Origin: Exilibacterium sp.
GTDB lineage: Bacteria > Pseudomonadota > Gammaproteobacteria > Pseudomonadales > Cellvibrionaceae
Assembly: GCA_028280195.1 (NCBI GenBank)
Contig: JANQMH010000045.1
Coordinates: 33,483 to 97,482, forward strand
DNA length: 64,000 nt
Direction: 5' to 3'
In this document: one piece after another, positions 9,327 through 20,108 of the stretch
Numbering within the stretch: the first letter of the stretch is position 1
Layout of the letters: the number at the start of each line of letters is the position of its first letter
Made by a program: the position numbers and the translations under genes
Notes under the pieces: model-generated
Databases searched by the model: none
What the model saw: the letters and a program-made list of their open reading frames with translations, nothing else
Told to the model about the DNA's origin: nothing

Positions 9327-9350
9327 TCTACAGGCTGAGGAGTATCGACG

Positions 9351-9896
9351 ATGAAAATTGAACAAATACACCATGTGGCGTATCGCTGCAAAGACGCCAA
9401 AGAAACCGTTAACTGGTATGTAGAGCACTTGAAGATGGATTTCGTGCTGGCCATCGCTGAAGACAGGGTGCCGTCGACCAAGGCTCCCGATCCTTATATG
9501 CATGTTTTCCTGGACGCCGGTAACAATAATGTATTGGCCTTTTTTGAATTGCCCACCCAGCCGGAAATGGGGAAAGATCCGAACACACCTGACTGGGTGC
9601 AACATATTGCGTTCAAGGTAAAGGATATGGAGACATTGACGCAATACAAGGAGCACCTCGAGGCGAAAGGTATCGATGTCGTGGGGGTAACGGATCACTC
9701 GGTGTTTCATTCGATTTATTTCTTTGACCCGAACGGGCACCGTGTAGAACTTGCCGCTGTGGATGATCGGGAAAGCGAAAAGATAGCAAAACTGGATGCG
9801 GTAAAATGGGAGATGCTGGAAGAATGGTCAAAAACCAAGCGGGCACCCAAGCACGCCGCCTGGTTGCATGAGGCCGAGTTTTCGGCGCTTGACTGA
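9351..9896 (+). CDS. VOC-family (glyoxalase/dioxygenase fold) protein
   Basis: A 181-residue vicinal-oxygen-chelate protein made of two beta-alpha-beta-beta-beta modules. Candidate metal ligands sit in the family pattern His8 (IHHVAY), Glu66 (FFELP), His85 (VQHIAF) and Glu133 (HRVELA). The C-terminal 45 residues are helical and charged. The fold covers lyases, isomerases and ring-cleaving dioxygenases, so the reaction is not known. Its position just after a fumarylacetoacetase relic suggests a past role in homogentisate or related aromatic breakdown. RBS-like GAGG precedes ATG 9351. Confidence 0.85.
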   Translation: MKIEQIHHVAYRCKDAKETVNWYVEHLKMDFVLAIAEDRVPSTKAPDPYMHVFLDAGNNNVLAFFELPTQPEMGKDPNTPDWVQHIAFKVKDMETLTQYKEHLEAKGIDVVGVTDHSVFHSIYFFDPNGHRVELAAVDDRESEKIAKLDAVKWEMLEEWSKTKRAPKHAAWLHEAEFSALD

Positions 9897-9925
9897 CGGG
9901 TGGACTGGCGGGTAGGCGCTATCCC

Positions 9926-11092
9926 TCAATCCCTTCTGAGCCTGTCACTAACCGCAATCGGATTCGGGTAGTTAAAAACCACGATATAACTCGACACGAG
10001 AAAAGTGATAATTGCCGTAGCCTGAATCACATGCGAAGCCTCCTGGCCGATGATCGCGGCGCCGGTCGCGACGAAGGCGATCAGCAATGAGAATTCACTG
10101 GTCTGCCCCAGCCTGAAACCGATATCCCAGGCCAGGCTGTTTTTCTCGCTCTGGTGGCGTAACAGCACGCGGAATGTCACCGGCTTGATTACCAGTACCG
10201 CCAGCGCCATGACGATAGAGGGAATAATCACCTCCGGCAGCAGTGTCAAGTCGAAGCGCGCGCCCAGGGAAAAGAAAAACAGAATCAAAAAGAAATCCCG
10301 CAGCGGCTTTAGGCTCAGCGCGATATATTGTGAAATAGGGCTTGTGGCAATACTGATTCCGGCCAGAAAGGCGCCGATTTCCGCCGACAGACCCACTGTC
10401 GCGGCCAACTCGGCCAGGCCGAGACACCAGCCGATGGCGAGCAGGAAAATATATTCGTGGAAGCGATCGAAGGCCTGAATCAGTTTCAGCAGCACATAGC
10501 GGACAAAGGCCACGGCAAACAGCGCCAGCAGCGGCAATGCGATGATAGCCAAGAGAAACTGCGGTACATCGACCCTGCCGACATCACCGCTGAGCAGTAA
10601 CATCAGGCATAAAATAGCCAGGAAATCCTGCAGTAACAGCAGGCCAACTACCAGCTCTCCGGTATGCTTATGGTGGAGAACCGTGGTCGGCAGCAGTTTG
10701 ATGCCGATAATGGTGCTGGAAAACATCATGGTCATACCAATAACCATACACTCCAGCGGGGTGTAGCCGAACAGATAGCCGAGCCCGTAACCGACCGCGG
10801 CAAAGACGATGGCACTGATAATCGCGACGCTGGTGGCTTTGCGCATCACACTGAGCAGTGCCTTGGGCTGCATATCCAGCCCCAGCAGAAACAGCAGAAA
10901 AATAATGCCGATATGGGAGATATCGGTGACCAGATTGACGTTACTGATAAGCCCCAGGCCGTAGGGGCCGAGCACCGCGCCGATAACGATATAGGCAACC
11001 AGCAGCGGCTGGCGGGTGTAGAGCGCCACCGACGCCAGCACGGCCGCGCCGGTGAAGATCAGAAAGAATGACTCGAGTATCGGTTCACTCAT
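9926..11092 (-). CDS. CPA2-family cation:proton antiporter (membrane domain only)
   Basis: About 388 residues with 12-13 transmembrane segments and the Na+/H+ exchanger motifs of the KefB/KefC family (VIGAVLGPYGLG, FLLFLLGLDMQP, LLLLQDFLAI, LSAEIGAFLAGI, LGQTSEFSLLIAF). It exchanges K+ or Na+ for protons at the inner membrane. Unlike KefB/KefC it stops after the membrane domain and has no RCK/TrkA nucleotide-binding domain. ATG 11092 is preferred to GTG 11101, three codons earlier. It is convergent with the VOC gene and follows the sulfite reductase genes on the same strand. Confidence 0.88.
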   Translation of the reverse strand: MSEPILESFFLIFTGAAVLASVALYTRQPLLVAYIVIGAVLGPYGLGLISNVNLVTDISHIGIIFLLFLLGLDMQPKALLSVMRKATSVAIISAIVFAAVGYGLGYLFGYTPLECMVIGMTMMFSSTIIGIKLLPTTVLHHKHTGELVVGLLLLQDFLAILCLMLLLSGDVGRVDVPQFLLAIIALPLLALFAVAFVRYVLLKLIQAFDRFHEYIFLLAIGWCLGLAELAATVGLSAEIGAFLAGISIATSPISQYIALSLKPLRDFFLILFFFSLGARFDLTLLPEVIIPSIVMALAVLVIKPVTFRVLLRHQSEKNSLAWDIGFRLGQTSEFSLLIAFVATGAAIIGQEASHVIQATAIITFLVSSYIVVFNYPNPIAVSDRLRRD

Positions 11093-11233
11093 AGTATGCA
11101 CTGGCGCTGACGCGTGTTATTGACAGGGATTCCGGCGGTATCGAGTCCGCCGGCCGCAGCGCCCGAGCTATCGGTGCGCCAGATTTATTGTAAGGTCTGG
11201 CGCAGATATTACATTATAAATTTTTGCTGTGAG

Positions 11234-11723
11234 CTAAGCCCGCCGCCGAAACAGGGGCAGGGGCTGATCGGTGCCGGCCTGGTAGTACTCGGTAAAGTCG
11301 TCGAGCGAGGCCAGTGCCGCTTGCAGATCGATGGGTTCGGCAAAGCTGAAGGCGTTAAAACCGCAGCGGCGCATATAGCACAGCTGGTCGCGGATAAAAT
11401 GGCCGATGGCGCGCAATTCCCCGTTGAAAGCGTAGCGCTCGCGCAGCAGGCGGGCGGTGGAAAAGCCGCGGCCGTCCATGAAGGTGGGAAAATGAACCGC
11501 CAGCAGCTCGAACTCGCCAGCTTCAGCGCCCAACTGGTCGGCGCTGTCTTCCGGCCCCAGCCAGACGCCGAGGGTCTGGCGGCGCGCCTGTAACGGTTCG
11601 CGCTGTGCCTGCCACACGGCAAGTGGGACGATGACCCGCTGATCGGGCACCGCTACCGCCGCCGCCTGGCCCTCTTCGGGTTTCTCCAGCACACACCAGT
11701 CGTCGCTGGCGACAGCGCCGTCT

Positions 11724-11740
<17 letters not shown>
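11234..11740 (-). CDS. DUF934 protein, sulfite reductase accessory
   Basis: A 168-residue protein of the DUF934 family, recognised by the central LLAVHFPTFMDGRGFSTARL and RDQLCYMRRCGFNAF motifs. These genes typically follow a sulfite/nitrite reductase hemoprotein gene in proteobacteria, as here, and are thought to assist assimilatory sulfate reduction; the biochemical role is not established. ATG 11740 is chosen because it lies just inside the upstream stop (17-base overlap) and gives the conserved start MPSLIKDG; a longer frame to 11821 runs inside the reductase gene and is unlikely. Confidence 0.85.
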
Positions 11741-13391
<1,651 letters not shown>

Positions 13392-13408
13392 AGGGCACGA
13401 AAACCTAT

Positions 13409-13423
13409 ATAACGAACGGTTAT
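13409..13423. promoter_or_regulatory. short inverted repeat upstream of sulfite reductase
   Basis: ATAAC-GAACG-GTTAT is an exact inverted repeat 18 bases before the sulfite reductase start. It could be an operator for a CysB-like LysR regulator, but the arms are only five bases and no regulator gene is adjacent. Confidence 0.25.
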
Positions 13424-13727
13424 TAGCTGATTGCCGGGAAATCGGGCCGCAAAGCCGCGTATGAGAAGCGATTATTGCCCCGAAAGCGTCATAACCTGCC
13501 CAGATTTCCAGGGAGTGCCACCATACCAGCGCCGGCGCTGGCGGCGTACTAATTGTTTTCTATACTCTAAGAACAAATAGGAATAAGACTGTTTTCATAC
13601 TTGCACTATCAGGGGGTTATGGCGTTAAAATCGAGGGCTCGCGCAGGTCGATATCACGGACGGTCGATATGACCACAGCCAGATACTAACGATAAATTCT
13701 AACGATAATAACCGGAGTAAAACGATT
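13424..13727. other. intergenic region between sulfite reductase and a small membrane protein
   Basis: No gene is supported here. The only clear structure is the perfect palindrome CCAGCGCCGGCGCTGG at 13526-13541, which could form a strong hairpin but lacks a T run on either side. A TATACT at 13561 has no convincing -35 partner. Confidence 0.4.
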
Positions 13728-13844
13728 ATGAGTGAAGAACTTCAGATGCAGGAGCACGGAGACAGTGTCGCCGACGCGATAGCAGCCATAGCACTGATTG
13801 CCATTTTTGTCGTCACCTGTATCTTTTGGGTAAGCGGGCAATAG
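13728..13844 (+). CDS. small single-span membrane protein (38 aa)
   Basis: The frame MSEELQMQEHGDSVADAIAA continues into a hydrophobic helix (IALIAIFVVTCIFWV) and ends SGQ. An acidic N-terminal half and one transmembrane segment make it look like a real small membrane protein. A CGGAG site lies 10 bases before ATG 13728. It stands alone between sulfite reductase and a MarR gene. Its function is unknown; subunit-like small proteins of respiratory complexes have this shape, but nothing else links it to one. Confidence 0.6.
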   Translation: MSEELQMQEHGDSVADAIAAIALIAIFVVTCIFWVSGQ

Positions 13845-13941
13845 CACTGCCCGTCTCCCGACATCTGCAGCATCAACCTCCGCCGGCGGGCAGCTGCGGC
13901 TGCCCGCGGCCGTTTTCAGCGCTCGAGCGCCATTCTGTGCC

Positions 13942-13992
13942 TTGACATGTATTGCTTAGTCAATTAATTTGCCGGCTGTTCCGGCAATTAAT
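13942..13992 (+). promoter_or_regulatory. promoter with overlapping inverted repeat before the MarR gene
   Basis: TTGACA at 13942-13947 is a consensus -35; 17 bases on lies TAATTT. Overlapping this -10 are arms ATTAATTTGCCGG (13963-13975) and CCGGCAATTAAT (13981-13992), inverted repeats with one extra base. MarR regulators commonly repress their own promoters from such sites, so autoregulation is likely though inferred. Confidence 0.5.
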
Positions 13993-14007
13993 AAGGCGTC
14001 GTCAACC

Positions 14008-14487
14008 ATGCCCAGTGGCAGTCAAGCGGACAGCGAATTCCACCTCCACAACAGTTTTACCTACTGGATATCCCGCCTCGCGAGCCTGATGCAGGAGCGC
14101 TTTAACGAGGCACTGCAACAACACGATGTCACCTGGCCGCAGTGGATGGTGCTGAATGTTCTCCACCACCAACTGGCTGCTACGCCGGCCCAGGTGGCGG
14201 AAAATATCGGTATTGATCGTTCGGCCATTACCCGGCTGGTCGATCGCCTGGAAAAGAAGGACCTGGTGCGCCGCCAGCACGATGGCCTCGACCGGCGTTC
14301 GATCAGGCTATTGCTGACTTTGCGCGGCGAGCAGCTGATGCACACGCTCAATGCATCGGCCTGTATCCACCAGCAGGGCTTTCTCGAACAGTTGCCGAAG
14401 ACTGAGTACCGCGGCTTGAAGGGGAATATTCAAAAGATGCTACGGGCCGGTGGTCTGGAAACCATTTCCCTGTGGAAGCATATCTAG
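14008..14487 (+). CDS. MarR-family transcriptional regulator
   Basis: A 159-residue MarR protein. The winged helix includes ATPAQVAENIGIDRSAITRLVDRLEKKDLV and the wing motif DGLDRRSIRLLLT; flanking helices form the dimer interface. It would bind palindromic DNA as a dimer and release it on a phenolic ligand or oxidant. ATG 14008 is chosen because the longer frame from TTG 13969 begins inside the promoter/operator repeat. No obvious target operon adjoins, so its regulon beyond itself is unknown. Confidence 0.9.
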   Translation: MPSGSQADSEFHLHNSFTYWISRLASLMQERFNEALQQHDVTWPQWMVLNVLHHQLAATPAQVAENIGIDRSAITRLVDRLEKKDLVRRQHDGLDRRSIRLLLTLRGEQLMHTLNASACIHQQGFLEQLPKTEYRGLKGNIQKMLRAGGLETISLWKHI

Positions 14488-14560
14488 GCCCACTATTTAT
14501 CCGGTGTGCAGAGCATTTAATGGATTAGGCAGTAATTACAGCTGAAATAAGTGCCTGGGC

Positions 14561-14604
14561 TATCTTGGCCGTTTGCACTCTGTATCTTAGCCGTTTGCAC
14601 TCTG
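14561..14604. repeat. 22-bp tandem duplication across the DUF2970 stop codon
   Basis: Two adjacent 22-base units (14561-14582 and 14583-14604) begin TATCTT and end GTTTGCACTCTG, differing at one base only. The single difference is in the stop codon of the minus-strand gene: TAA in the unit inside the gene, CAA in the outer unit. Confidence 0.85.
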
Positions 14605-14805
14605 CAGGACGACTTTTACCACCAGGGCGACGGCAATTACGAATAGCGCGGTGAAGATAACGCCGGCAACGATATAGGGCATGACACTGCCATGTTTGAA
14701 GTCGCGCTTGCGGTTTTTATCGCTTTGCACACCGAAGGCGGCGGCAATGGTGGACAGGACAATCTGCCAAAAACTGGGTTTTTGATCGGTGTCGCTGTTG
14801 TCCAT
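14587..14805 (-). CDS. DUF2970 small membrane protein
   Basis: A 72-residue protein with an amphipathic N-terminus (SFWQIVLSTIAAAFGVQSDKNRKRDF) and one C-terminal transmembrane helix (YIVAGVIFTALFVIAVALVVKVVL). This matches DUF2970, a family of one-span proteobacterial proteins of unknown function. ATG 14805 follows an AGGGG ribosome site at good spacing, so the longer frame to 14868 is rejected. Its last codons lie in a 22-bp tandem duplication. Confidence 0.78.
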   Translation of the reverse strand: MDNSDTDQKPSFWQIVLSTIAAAFGVQSDKNRKRDFKHGSVMPYIVAGVIFTALFVIAVALVVKVVLQSANG

Positions 14806-15016
14806 AGTAACCCCTGGGTCTGTGAGACATTGGTATGATGCCGCAATTTCGATTGAGTTAAAAGGCACGGAAATGACGTCGAATCCTTCATACTCTGCCT
14901 GTCGGATTTACTCTGCTGCGGCAATATCGGCGGGACGAACGAGGTGGAGTGAATGTGGATAGAATCAGGTAGAACGACTTAGATAGAACAGAGTGGAGTG
15001 AGATCATGGAGCGGAA

Positions 15017-15430
15017 ATGTCTTTGAGTACTCTATCGATCGCTGCTGCAGCCAGGCTGGCGATCCTCTGCTGCGGCGCGGCGCTGGCGGCTTGTTCCAGC
15101 CAGCCCGAGGGGCCGGATAAAGACACCAGAGAGCTGTTCTACACGGAAATTACCGAACACGGCTTGAAACAGTTCACCTACAGTTTACAGCGGCGAGTTG
15201 ACCGGCCCGACCGGGGAGGACTGGCGAGCCTGAGCCGGCCCGGCGCCGGTAATGCCGAAGTCGACTCCCGCAAGCGGCGGCAGCGCTACGAAGAATGGGT
15301 GATTGCCTGGATGGAGGCAAAACTGGCGGAAAGCGGCTTCTGCCGGCACGGCTACTTCATTATCGACAAGACTCTGACGCCCGGGGCCACGGAGATCCGG
15401 GGTGAGTGCAAGTCCGTCAGTGGCAGCTAG
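15017..15430 (+). CDS. hypothetical lipoprotein
   Basis: A 137-residue protein with a lipoprotein signal peptide ending LAAC (Cys25), followed by a soluble domain with two further cysteines (GFCRHGY and RGECKS) that could form a disulfide in the periplasm. The core pattern YEEWVIAWMEAKLAESGFCRHGYFII is not one I can place in a named family. GGAG precedes ATG 15017. It is monocistronic and convergent with metH, separated by a strong hairpin. Confidence 0.68.
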   Translation: MSLSTLSIAAAARLAILCCGAALAACSSQPEGPDKDTRELFYTEITEHGLKQFTYSLQRRVDRPDRGGLASLSRPGAGNAEVDSRKRRQRYEEWVIAWMEAKLAESGFCRHGYFIIDKTLTPGATEIRGECKSVSGS

Positions 15431-15433
15431 GCG

Positions 15434-15471
15434 GTTCAGGGATCTGCAAACTGCAGCCAACATCCCTGAAC
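15434..15471. terminator. hairpin between convergent genes
   Basis: GTTCAGGGAT (15434-15443) pairs perfectly with ATCCCTGAAC (15462-15471); the loop holds a nested CTGCA-AAC-TGCAG stem. It lies between the lipoprotein gene and metH, which converge. Neither side has a T run, so it is a likely transcript-end structure rather than a classic terminator. Confidence 0.5.
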
Positions 15472-15490
15472 AAACCTGAGCTAATCCAGC

Positions 15491-18400
15491 TCAAGGATCG
15501 TAATTCAACACCGGCTGCAGCCAGCGCTCGATTTCTGTCACGGCAACCCCCTTGCGCTGTGCCAGTGACTGCACCTGATCCTTATCAATCTTGCCGGTGG
15601 CAAAATACTTCGCCTGCGGGTGGGAAAAGTACCAGCCGCTGACCGATGCCGCCGGCGACATGGCGAAGTGCTCGGTAAGGCTGACACCGGCTTGCCCCTG
15701 CGCCTCCAGCAGCCGGAACAGCGTGGCCTTTTCGCTGTGGTCGGGGCAGGCCGGGTAGCCGGGCGCCGGGCGTATGCCCGTGTAACGCTCCTTGATCAGG
15801 TCCTCGTTTGACAGCGTCTCGTCGCGCACATAGCCCCAGAATTCCCGCCGCACCCGCCGGTGCATATGTTCGGCAAAAGACTCGGCCAGGCGGTCGGCCA
15901 GGGCCTTGACCATAATGCTGCTGTAGTCGTCGCCCGCCCGCTCGTACTCCCCGGCCAACTGCTCAGCGCCGAGGCCGGTAGTCACCACGAAACCGCCGAT
16001 ATAGTCGTTCAAACCGCTGTCCCTGGGCGCGATAAAATCCGCCAGCGAGCAGGGCGGCTGGGTATTGCCGGGCTTGCGCAACTGCTGGCGGACATGGTGC
16101 AGCGAGGCGAGGGTGGAGCTGCGCCCGCTATCGGCATAAACCTCGATATCGTCGAAGTTGACGCTATTGGCGGGCCAGAAGCCGATCACCGCCCGCGCCG
16201 TCAGCAATTTCTGGTCGACAATCCGCTGCAGCATATCCTGCGCATCCGCGAACAGGCTGCGTGCCGCCTCGCCCACCACCGCATCGTCGAGAATACGCGG
16301 GTATTTGCCGGCCAGGTCCCAGGAAATGAAGAACGGCGTCCAGTCGATGGTTTCCACCAGCTGCGCCAGCGGGTAATCGTCGAATACCCGGGTACCGGTA
16401 AAGGTAGGCGCCGGTGGCGTATAGCCCTCCCAGTCGGCGCGAAAGCCGCCCCTGGCGGCGTCCTCGTAGGTCAGCAGCGTGCCCCGCGGCTTGCGCTTGG
16501 CATTGCGCTCGCGCACCTTGTCGTAATCTGCCTGCACTGCAGCGACAAAACCGCCGCGCTGATCATCGGAAAGCAGCTGCGAGGCGACCCCCACCGCGCG
16601 CGAGGCATCGGCCACATAGACCACCTGGTTGCGGTCAAACTGCGGATCGATCTTAACCGCGGTATGGGCTTTGGAGGTGGTGGCTCCACCGATCAGCAGC
16701 GGCTTGTCGATCGACTGGCGCTGCATTTCGCGCGCCACCGTGACCATTTCATCGAGGGAGGGAGTAATCAGGCCGGACAGGCCGATGATATCGCAGTTTT
16801 CCTGCTGCGCCACCTGCAGAATCTTCTCACAGGGTACCATCACGCCGAGATCGACCACCTCGAAATTGTTGCATTGCAGCACCACGCCGACGATATTCTT
16901 GCCGATATCGTGGACATCGCCTTTCACCGTGGCCATCAGGATTTTGCCGTTGGGTTTGGCCGCCTCGTCTTTTTCCTCCTCGATAAAGGGCTGCAGATAG
17001 GCCACCGACTGCTTCATCACCCGCGCCGACTTCACCACCTGGGGCAGAAACATCTTACCGGCGCCGAACAGATCCCCAACCACATTCATACCGTCCATCA
17101 GCGGGCCTTCGATAACCTGCAGGGGCCTGTCGCAGTCGTCCCGCGCCGCTTCGGTATCTTCGATGATAAAGGTGGAAATGCCCTTGACCAGGGCGTGTTC
17201 CAGCCGCTTCGCCACCGGCCAGCCACGCCATTCCAGATCCTCTTTTTTCTCGCCATCGCCGCCGTCGCCGCGATAGCGCTCGGCGATGTCCAACAGCGCC
17301 TCGGTAGCCTTGTCGCTGCGGTTGAGAACCACGTCCTCGACCCGGTCCTTGAGGTCTGCCGGCAGATCATCGTAGACCGCCAGCTGGCCGGCATTGACGA
17401 TCCCCAGGCTCAACCCGGCGCGGATAGCATGGTAGAGAAATACCGAGTGAATCGCCTCGCGCACCGGGTTATTGCCGCGAAATGAAAACGACACATTGCT
17501 GACGCCGCCGGAAACCCCGGCGTGGGGCAGGTTGGCGCGAATCCAGCGGGTCGCCTCGATAAAGTCGACAGCGTAGTTATTGTGCTCATCGATACCGGTG
17601 GCGACGGCAAAGATATTGGGGTCGAAGACAATGTCCTGCGGGGCGAAGCCCGCCGTATTTACCAGGATCTCGTAGGAGCGCCGGCAGATCTCGATTTTGC
17701 GCGCCTGGGTATCGGCCTGACCCTGTTCGTCGAAGGCCATTACCACCACTGCTGCGCCATAGCGCGCGCACAGGCGCGCCTTGGCAATGAAATCCGCCTC
17801 GCCCTCCTTGAGGCTGATGGAATTGACGATGGCCTTGCCCTGTATGCATTTGAGCCCGGCTTCGATCACTTCCCACTTGGATGAATCCACCATGATCGGC
17901 ACCCGGGCGATATCCGGTTCGCCGGCAATCAGGTGGCAGAAGCGCACCATGGCGGCTTCGGCATCGAGCATGCCTTCATCCATATTGATGTCGATGATTT
18001 GCGCGCCGTTCTCGACCTGTTCCAGCGCCACCTCCAGCGCCGTGTCGTAGTCCTCCTCCTTGATCAGCCGCTTGAAGCGCGCCGAGCCGGTAACATTGCA
18101 GCGCTCGCCGACATTGACAAACAGGGAATCGGCATCGATGTTGAAGGGCTCCAGGCCGGAGAGGCGGCAGGCGGGCGCGATCTGCGGCTGGCGGCGCGGC
18201 CGGCGGCTGCTCATGGCCTCGGCGATGGCGCGAATATGGTCGGGCGTGGTACCGCAGCAGCCGCCGATGATATTGACGAAGCCGCTGTCGGCAAACTCTG
18301 CCACCACCTCCACCATCTGCGCCGGCGTTTCGTCGTATTCGCCGAACTCGTTGGGCAGGCCGGCATTGGGATGGGCGGACACGAAGCAAGCCGCCACCCG

Positions 18401-19201
18401 CGCCATCTCCTTGACATAGGGTCGCAGCTCGGTGGCGCCCAGGGCACAGTTGAGGCCGATGGCCAGCGGGCCGGCATGGGCCAGTGAATTGTAGAAGGCC
18501 TCGGTGGTCTGGCCCGACAGGGTGCGGCCGGAGGCATCGGTAATGGTGCCGGAGATCATGATCGGCACTTCGGTGCCGCTGCGATCGAAATAGTCGCGCA
18601 CGGCATACACCGCCGCCTTGGCATTGAGGGTATCGAACACGGTTTCGATCAGGATGATATCCACCCCGCCCTGCACCAGGGCCTCGGTGGACTCGCGGTA
18701 ATCCGCCACCAACTCGTCGAAGGTGACATTGCGGGCACCCGGATCGTTGACATCGGGTGAGATAGAGGCGGTACGACTGGTCGGGCCCAGCACACCGGCG
18801 ACGAAACGCGGGCGCTCGGGCGTTATGGCGCTGATATTGTCGGCAGCCTGGCGTGCCAGCTGCGCCGCTGCCAGGTTGATCTCCCGGGCCAGATCCGCCA
18901 TTTCATAGTCGGCCTGGGAGATACGGGTGCTGTTAAAGGTATTGGTTTCGATGATGTCGGCGCCGGCCTCGAGATACGCGGTGTGAATATCGCGAATGAT
19001 GTCCGGCTGGGTCAGGCTCAGCAGGTCGTTGTTACCGGCGATATCCAGGTGGTAGTCGGCAAAACGCTCCCCGCGGTAGTCCGCCTCCTGCAGCCTGTAA
19101 CCCTGGATCATGGTGCCCATGGCGCCGTCGAGTATCAGGATGCGCTGCTCGAGCGCCTGTTGCAAAGCCTGGATACGCGCATCTCGATCTGTCATGGGCA
19201 A
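15491..19201 (-). CDS. metH: cobalamin-dependent methionine synthase
   Basis: A full-length 1236-residue MetH. Domains in order: homocysteine-binding barrel (1 to about 330) with the zinc cysteines in GLNCALGA and GGCCGTT; pterin-binding methyltetrahydrofolate barrel (about 360-620, [16 protein letters not shown]); cobalamin cap and binding domains (about 660-890) with the base-off motif DVHDIGKN carrying the cobalt-ligand His; and the SAM-dependent reactivation domain (about 900-1236). It transfers methyl from methyl-THF to homocysteine in the cytoplasm. No cobalamin riboswitch is visible upstream, but a palindrome sits at 19207-19222. Confidence 0.98.
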   Translation of the reverse strand: MPMTDRDARIQALQQALEQRILILDGAMGTMIQGYRLQEADYRGERFADYHLDIAGNNDLLSLTQPDIIRDIHTAYLEAGADIIETNTFNSTRISQADYEMADLAREINLAAAQLARQAADNISAITPERPRFVAGVLGPTSRTASISPDVNDPGARNVTFDELVADYRESTEALVQGGVDIILIETVFDTLNAKAAVYAVRDYFDRSGTEVPIMISGTITDASGRTLSGQTTEAFYNSLAHAGPLAIGLNCALGATELRPYVKEMARVAACFVSAHPNAGLPNEFGEYDETPAQMVEVVAEFADSGFVNIIGGCCGTTPDHIRAIAEAMSSRRPRRQPQIAPACRLSGLEPFNIDADSLFVNVGERCNVTGSARFKRLIKEEDYDTALEVALEQVENGAQIIDINMDEGMLDAEAAMVRFCHLIAGEPDIARVPIMVDSSKWEVIEAGLKCIQGKAIVNSISLKEGEADFIAKARLCARYGAAVVVMAFDEQGQADTQARKIEICRRSYEILVNTAGFAPQDIVFDPNIFAVATGIDEHNNYAVDFIEATRWIRANLPHAGVSGGVSNVSFSFRGNNPVREAIHSVFLYHAIRAGLSLGIVNAGQLAVYDDLPADLKDRVEDVVLNRSDKATEALLDIAERYRGDGGDGEKKEDLEWRGWPVAKRLEHALVKGISTFIIEDTEAARDDCDRPLQVIEGPLMDGMNVVGDLFGAGKMFLPQVVKSARVMKQSVAYLQPFIEEEKDEAAKPNGKILMATVKGDVHDIGKNIVGVVLQCNNFEVVDLGVMVPCEKILQVAQQENCDIIGLSGLITPSLDEMVTVAREMQRQSIDKPLLIGGATTSKAHTAVKIDPQFDRNQVVYVADASRAVGVASQLLSDDQRGGFVAAVQADYDKVRERNAKRKPRGTLLTYEDAARGGFRADWEGYTPPAPTFTGTRVFDDYPLAQLVETIDWTPFFISWDLAGKYPRILDDAVVGEAARSLFADAQDMLQRIVDQKLLTARAVIGFWPANSVNFDDIEVYADSGRSSTLASLHHVRQQLRKPGNTQPPCSLADFIAPRDSGLNDYIGGFVVTTGLGAEQLAGEYERAGDDYSSIMVKALADRLAESFAEHMHRRVRREFWGYVRDETLSNEDLIKERYTGIRPAPGYPACPDHSEKATLFRLLEAQGQAGVSLTEHFAMSPAASVSGWYFSHPQAKYFATGKIDKDQVQSLAQRKGVAVTEIERWLQPVLNYDP

Positions 19202-19206
19202 CCTAT

Positions 19207-19222
19207 ATCAAAATATCTTGAT
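19207..19222. promoter_or_regulatory. palindrome immediately upstream of metH
   Basis: ATCAA-AATATC-TTGAT forms an inverted repeat six bases before the metH start; flanking bases extend the arms to ATATCAA/TTGATGT with one mismatch. An operator there would block the start of the transcript. It does not match MetJ or MetR sites as I know them; an ArsR-type SAH/SAM sensor such as SahR is a possibility. Confidence 0.35.
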
Positions 19223-19388
19223 GTTGAGTGGCGGCGCAGTGTAGCAGATATTTAATACCTGTGGGGGCGAGCGGGGCCGTCGCTCATATCCGGGGTATAC
19301 AGTTACAGTGTAGTCGGGCGGGCCGACAGCGCCGCCCGGTGGCCAAAGCCTTGTGCTGCGCGAGGTTTTTTTGCTGGCGGATTTGCCT

Positions 19389-19417
19389 TAGAATACCTGA
19401 GTAAATCAATCAGGTAT
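19389..19417 (+). promoter_or_regulatory. IscR type-1 site overlapping the nfuA promoter
   Basis: Arms ATACCTGA (19393-19400) and TCAGGTAT (19410-19417), separated by GTAAATCAA, match 23 of 25 positions of the published type-1 IscR consensus (ATASYYGACT-RWWWY-AGTCRRSTAT). A good -10, TAGAAT, lies at 19389-19394 so the site would occlude the promoter, giving iron-sulfur-dependent repression of nfuA. IscR itself is not encoded here. Confidence 0.75.
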
Positions 19418-19424
19418 CTCACCC

Positions 19425-20009
19425 ATGGTTAATGTAGCAATTACTGAGCCGGCGCAGACGTATCTGCTCGAGCTGCTGGCAAAGCAGGACAGCGAGGGCA
19501 TTGCCATCCGCATGTTTGTGGCCAACCCGGGCACCCCGCAGGCTGAGACCTGCATTGCCTATTGCCGGCCGGGCGAGGAGCAGGAAGACGACGAGGTGAT
19601 GCAGCTCAACGGTTTCAAGGCTTATTTCGAGCAGCGCAGCGTGCCGTTTCTGGAAGAGGCCAAGGTCGACTACTCCGCCGACCGCATGGGTGGCCAGCTG
19701 ACCATTCGGGCGCCGAACTCGAAAATGCCGAAGATCAGCGACGACAGCCCCATCGAAGACAGGATCAACTACCTGCTCTACAACGAGATCAATCCCGGCC
19801 TGGCCGCCCATGGCGGCCAGGTCAGCCTGATGGAAGTCACCGACGACAGCTATGCGGTATTGCAGTTTGGCGGCGGTTGCCAGGGCTGCAGCGCCGTAGA
19901 TCTGACCCTCAAGGACGGCGTCGAGAAGACCCTGACGGAAAAGATTCCCGAGTTGCAGGGGGTGAGGGATATTACCGACCATTCCGATCGGTCGCAGGCG
20001 TATTATTGA
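19425..20009 (+). CDS. nfuA: Fe-S biogenesis protein NfuA
   Basis: A 194-residue NfuA: an N-terminal degenerate A-type domain (about 1-95) followed by a NifU-like domain (about 105-190) with the cluster-binding C152-x2-C155 ([11 protein letters not shown]). It carries 4Fe-4S clusters to client enzymes, especially under oxidative stress or iron limitation. It is divergent from metH and preceded by a strong IscR type-1 site, fitting the iron-sulfur control of this gene in enterobacteria. Confidence 0.96.
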   Translation: MVNVAITEPAQTYLLELLAKQDSEGIAIRMFVANPGTPQAETCIAYCRPGEEQEDDEVMQLNGFKAYFEQRSVPFLEEAKVDYSADRMGGQLTIRAPNSKMPKISDDSPIEDRINYLLYNEINPGLAAHGGQVSLMEVTDDSYAVLQFGGGCQGCSAVDLTLKDGVEKTLTEKIPELQGVRDITDHSDRSQAYY

Positions 20010-20094
20010 GGGAAAAGGGAAAAGGGAAAAGGGAAAAGGGAAAAGTGACTGCCGATCCGGTTTTTCTTTTCCCTTGTCACTTTTCCCTTTTCCC
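20010..20094. repeat. GGGAAAA homopurine palindrome, copy A
   Basis: Five exact GGGAAAA units (20010-20044) run into GTGAC; the segment 20031-20049 pairs perfectly over 19 bases with 20076-20094. The structure lies between the convergent nfuA and DAHP synthase genes and starts at the base after the nfuA stop. T-rich stretches on both strands make it a credible two-way terminator. A related element is at 50493-50583. Confidence 0.85.
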
Positions 20095-20108
20095 TAGACT
20101 CTGTTTCC

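Noticed and set aside
9128..9361. 77-codon plus-strand frame over the fumarylacetoacetase relic
   Set aside because: It uses a different frame from the recognisable fumarylacetoacetase sequence and has no family features.
15860..17485. 541-codon plus-strand frame
   Set aside because: Antisense to metH, rich in His, Arg and Gln, no ribosome site or domain.
20010..20044. Five GGGAAAA units as a CRISPR or minisatellite array
   Set aside because: Units are 7 bases with no spacers; the inverted copy nearby shows it is a palindrome.
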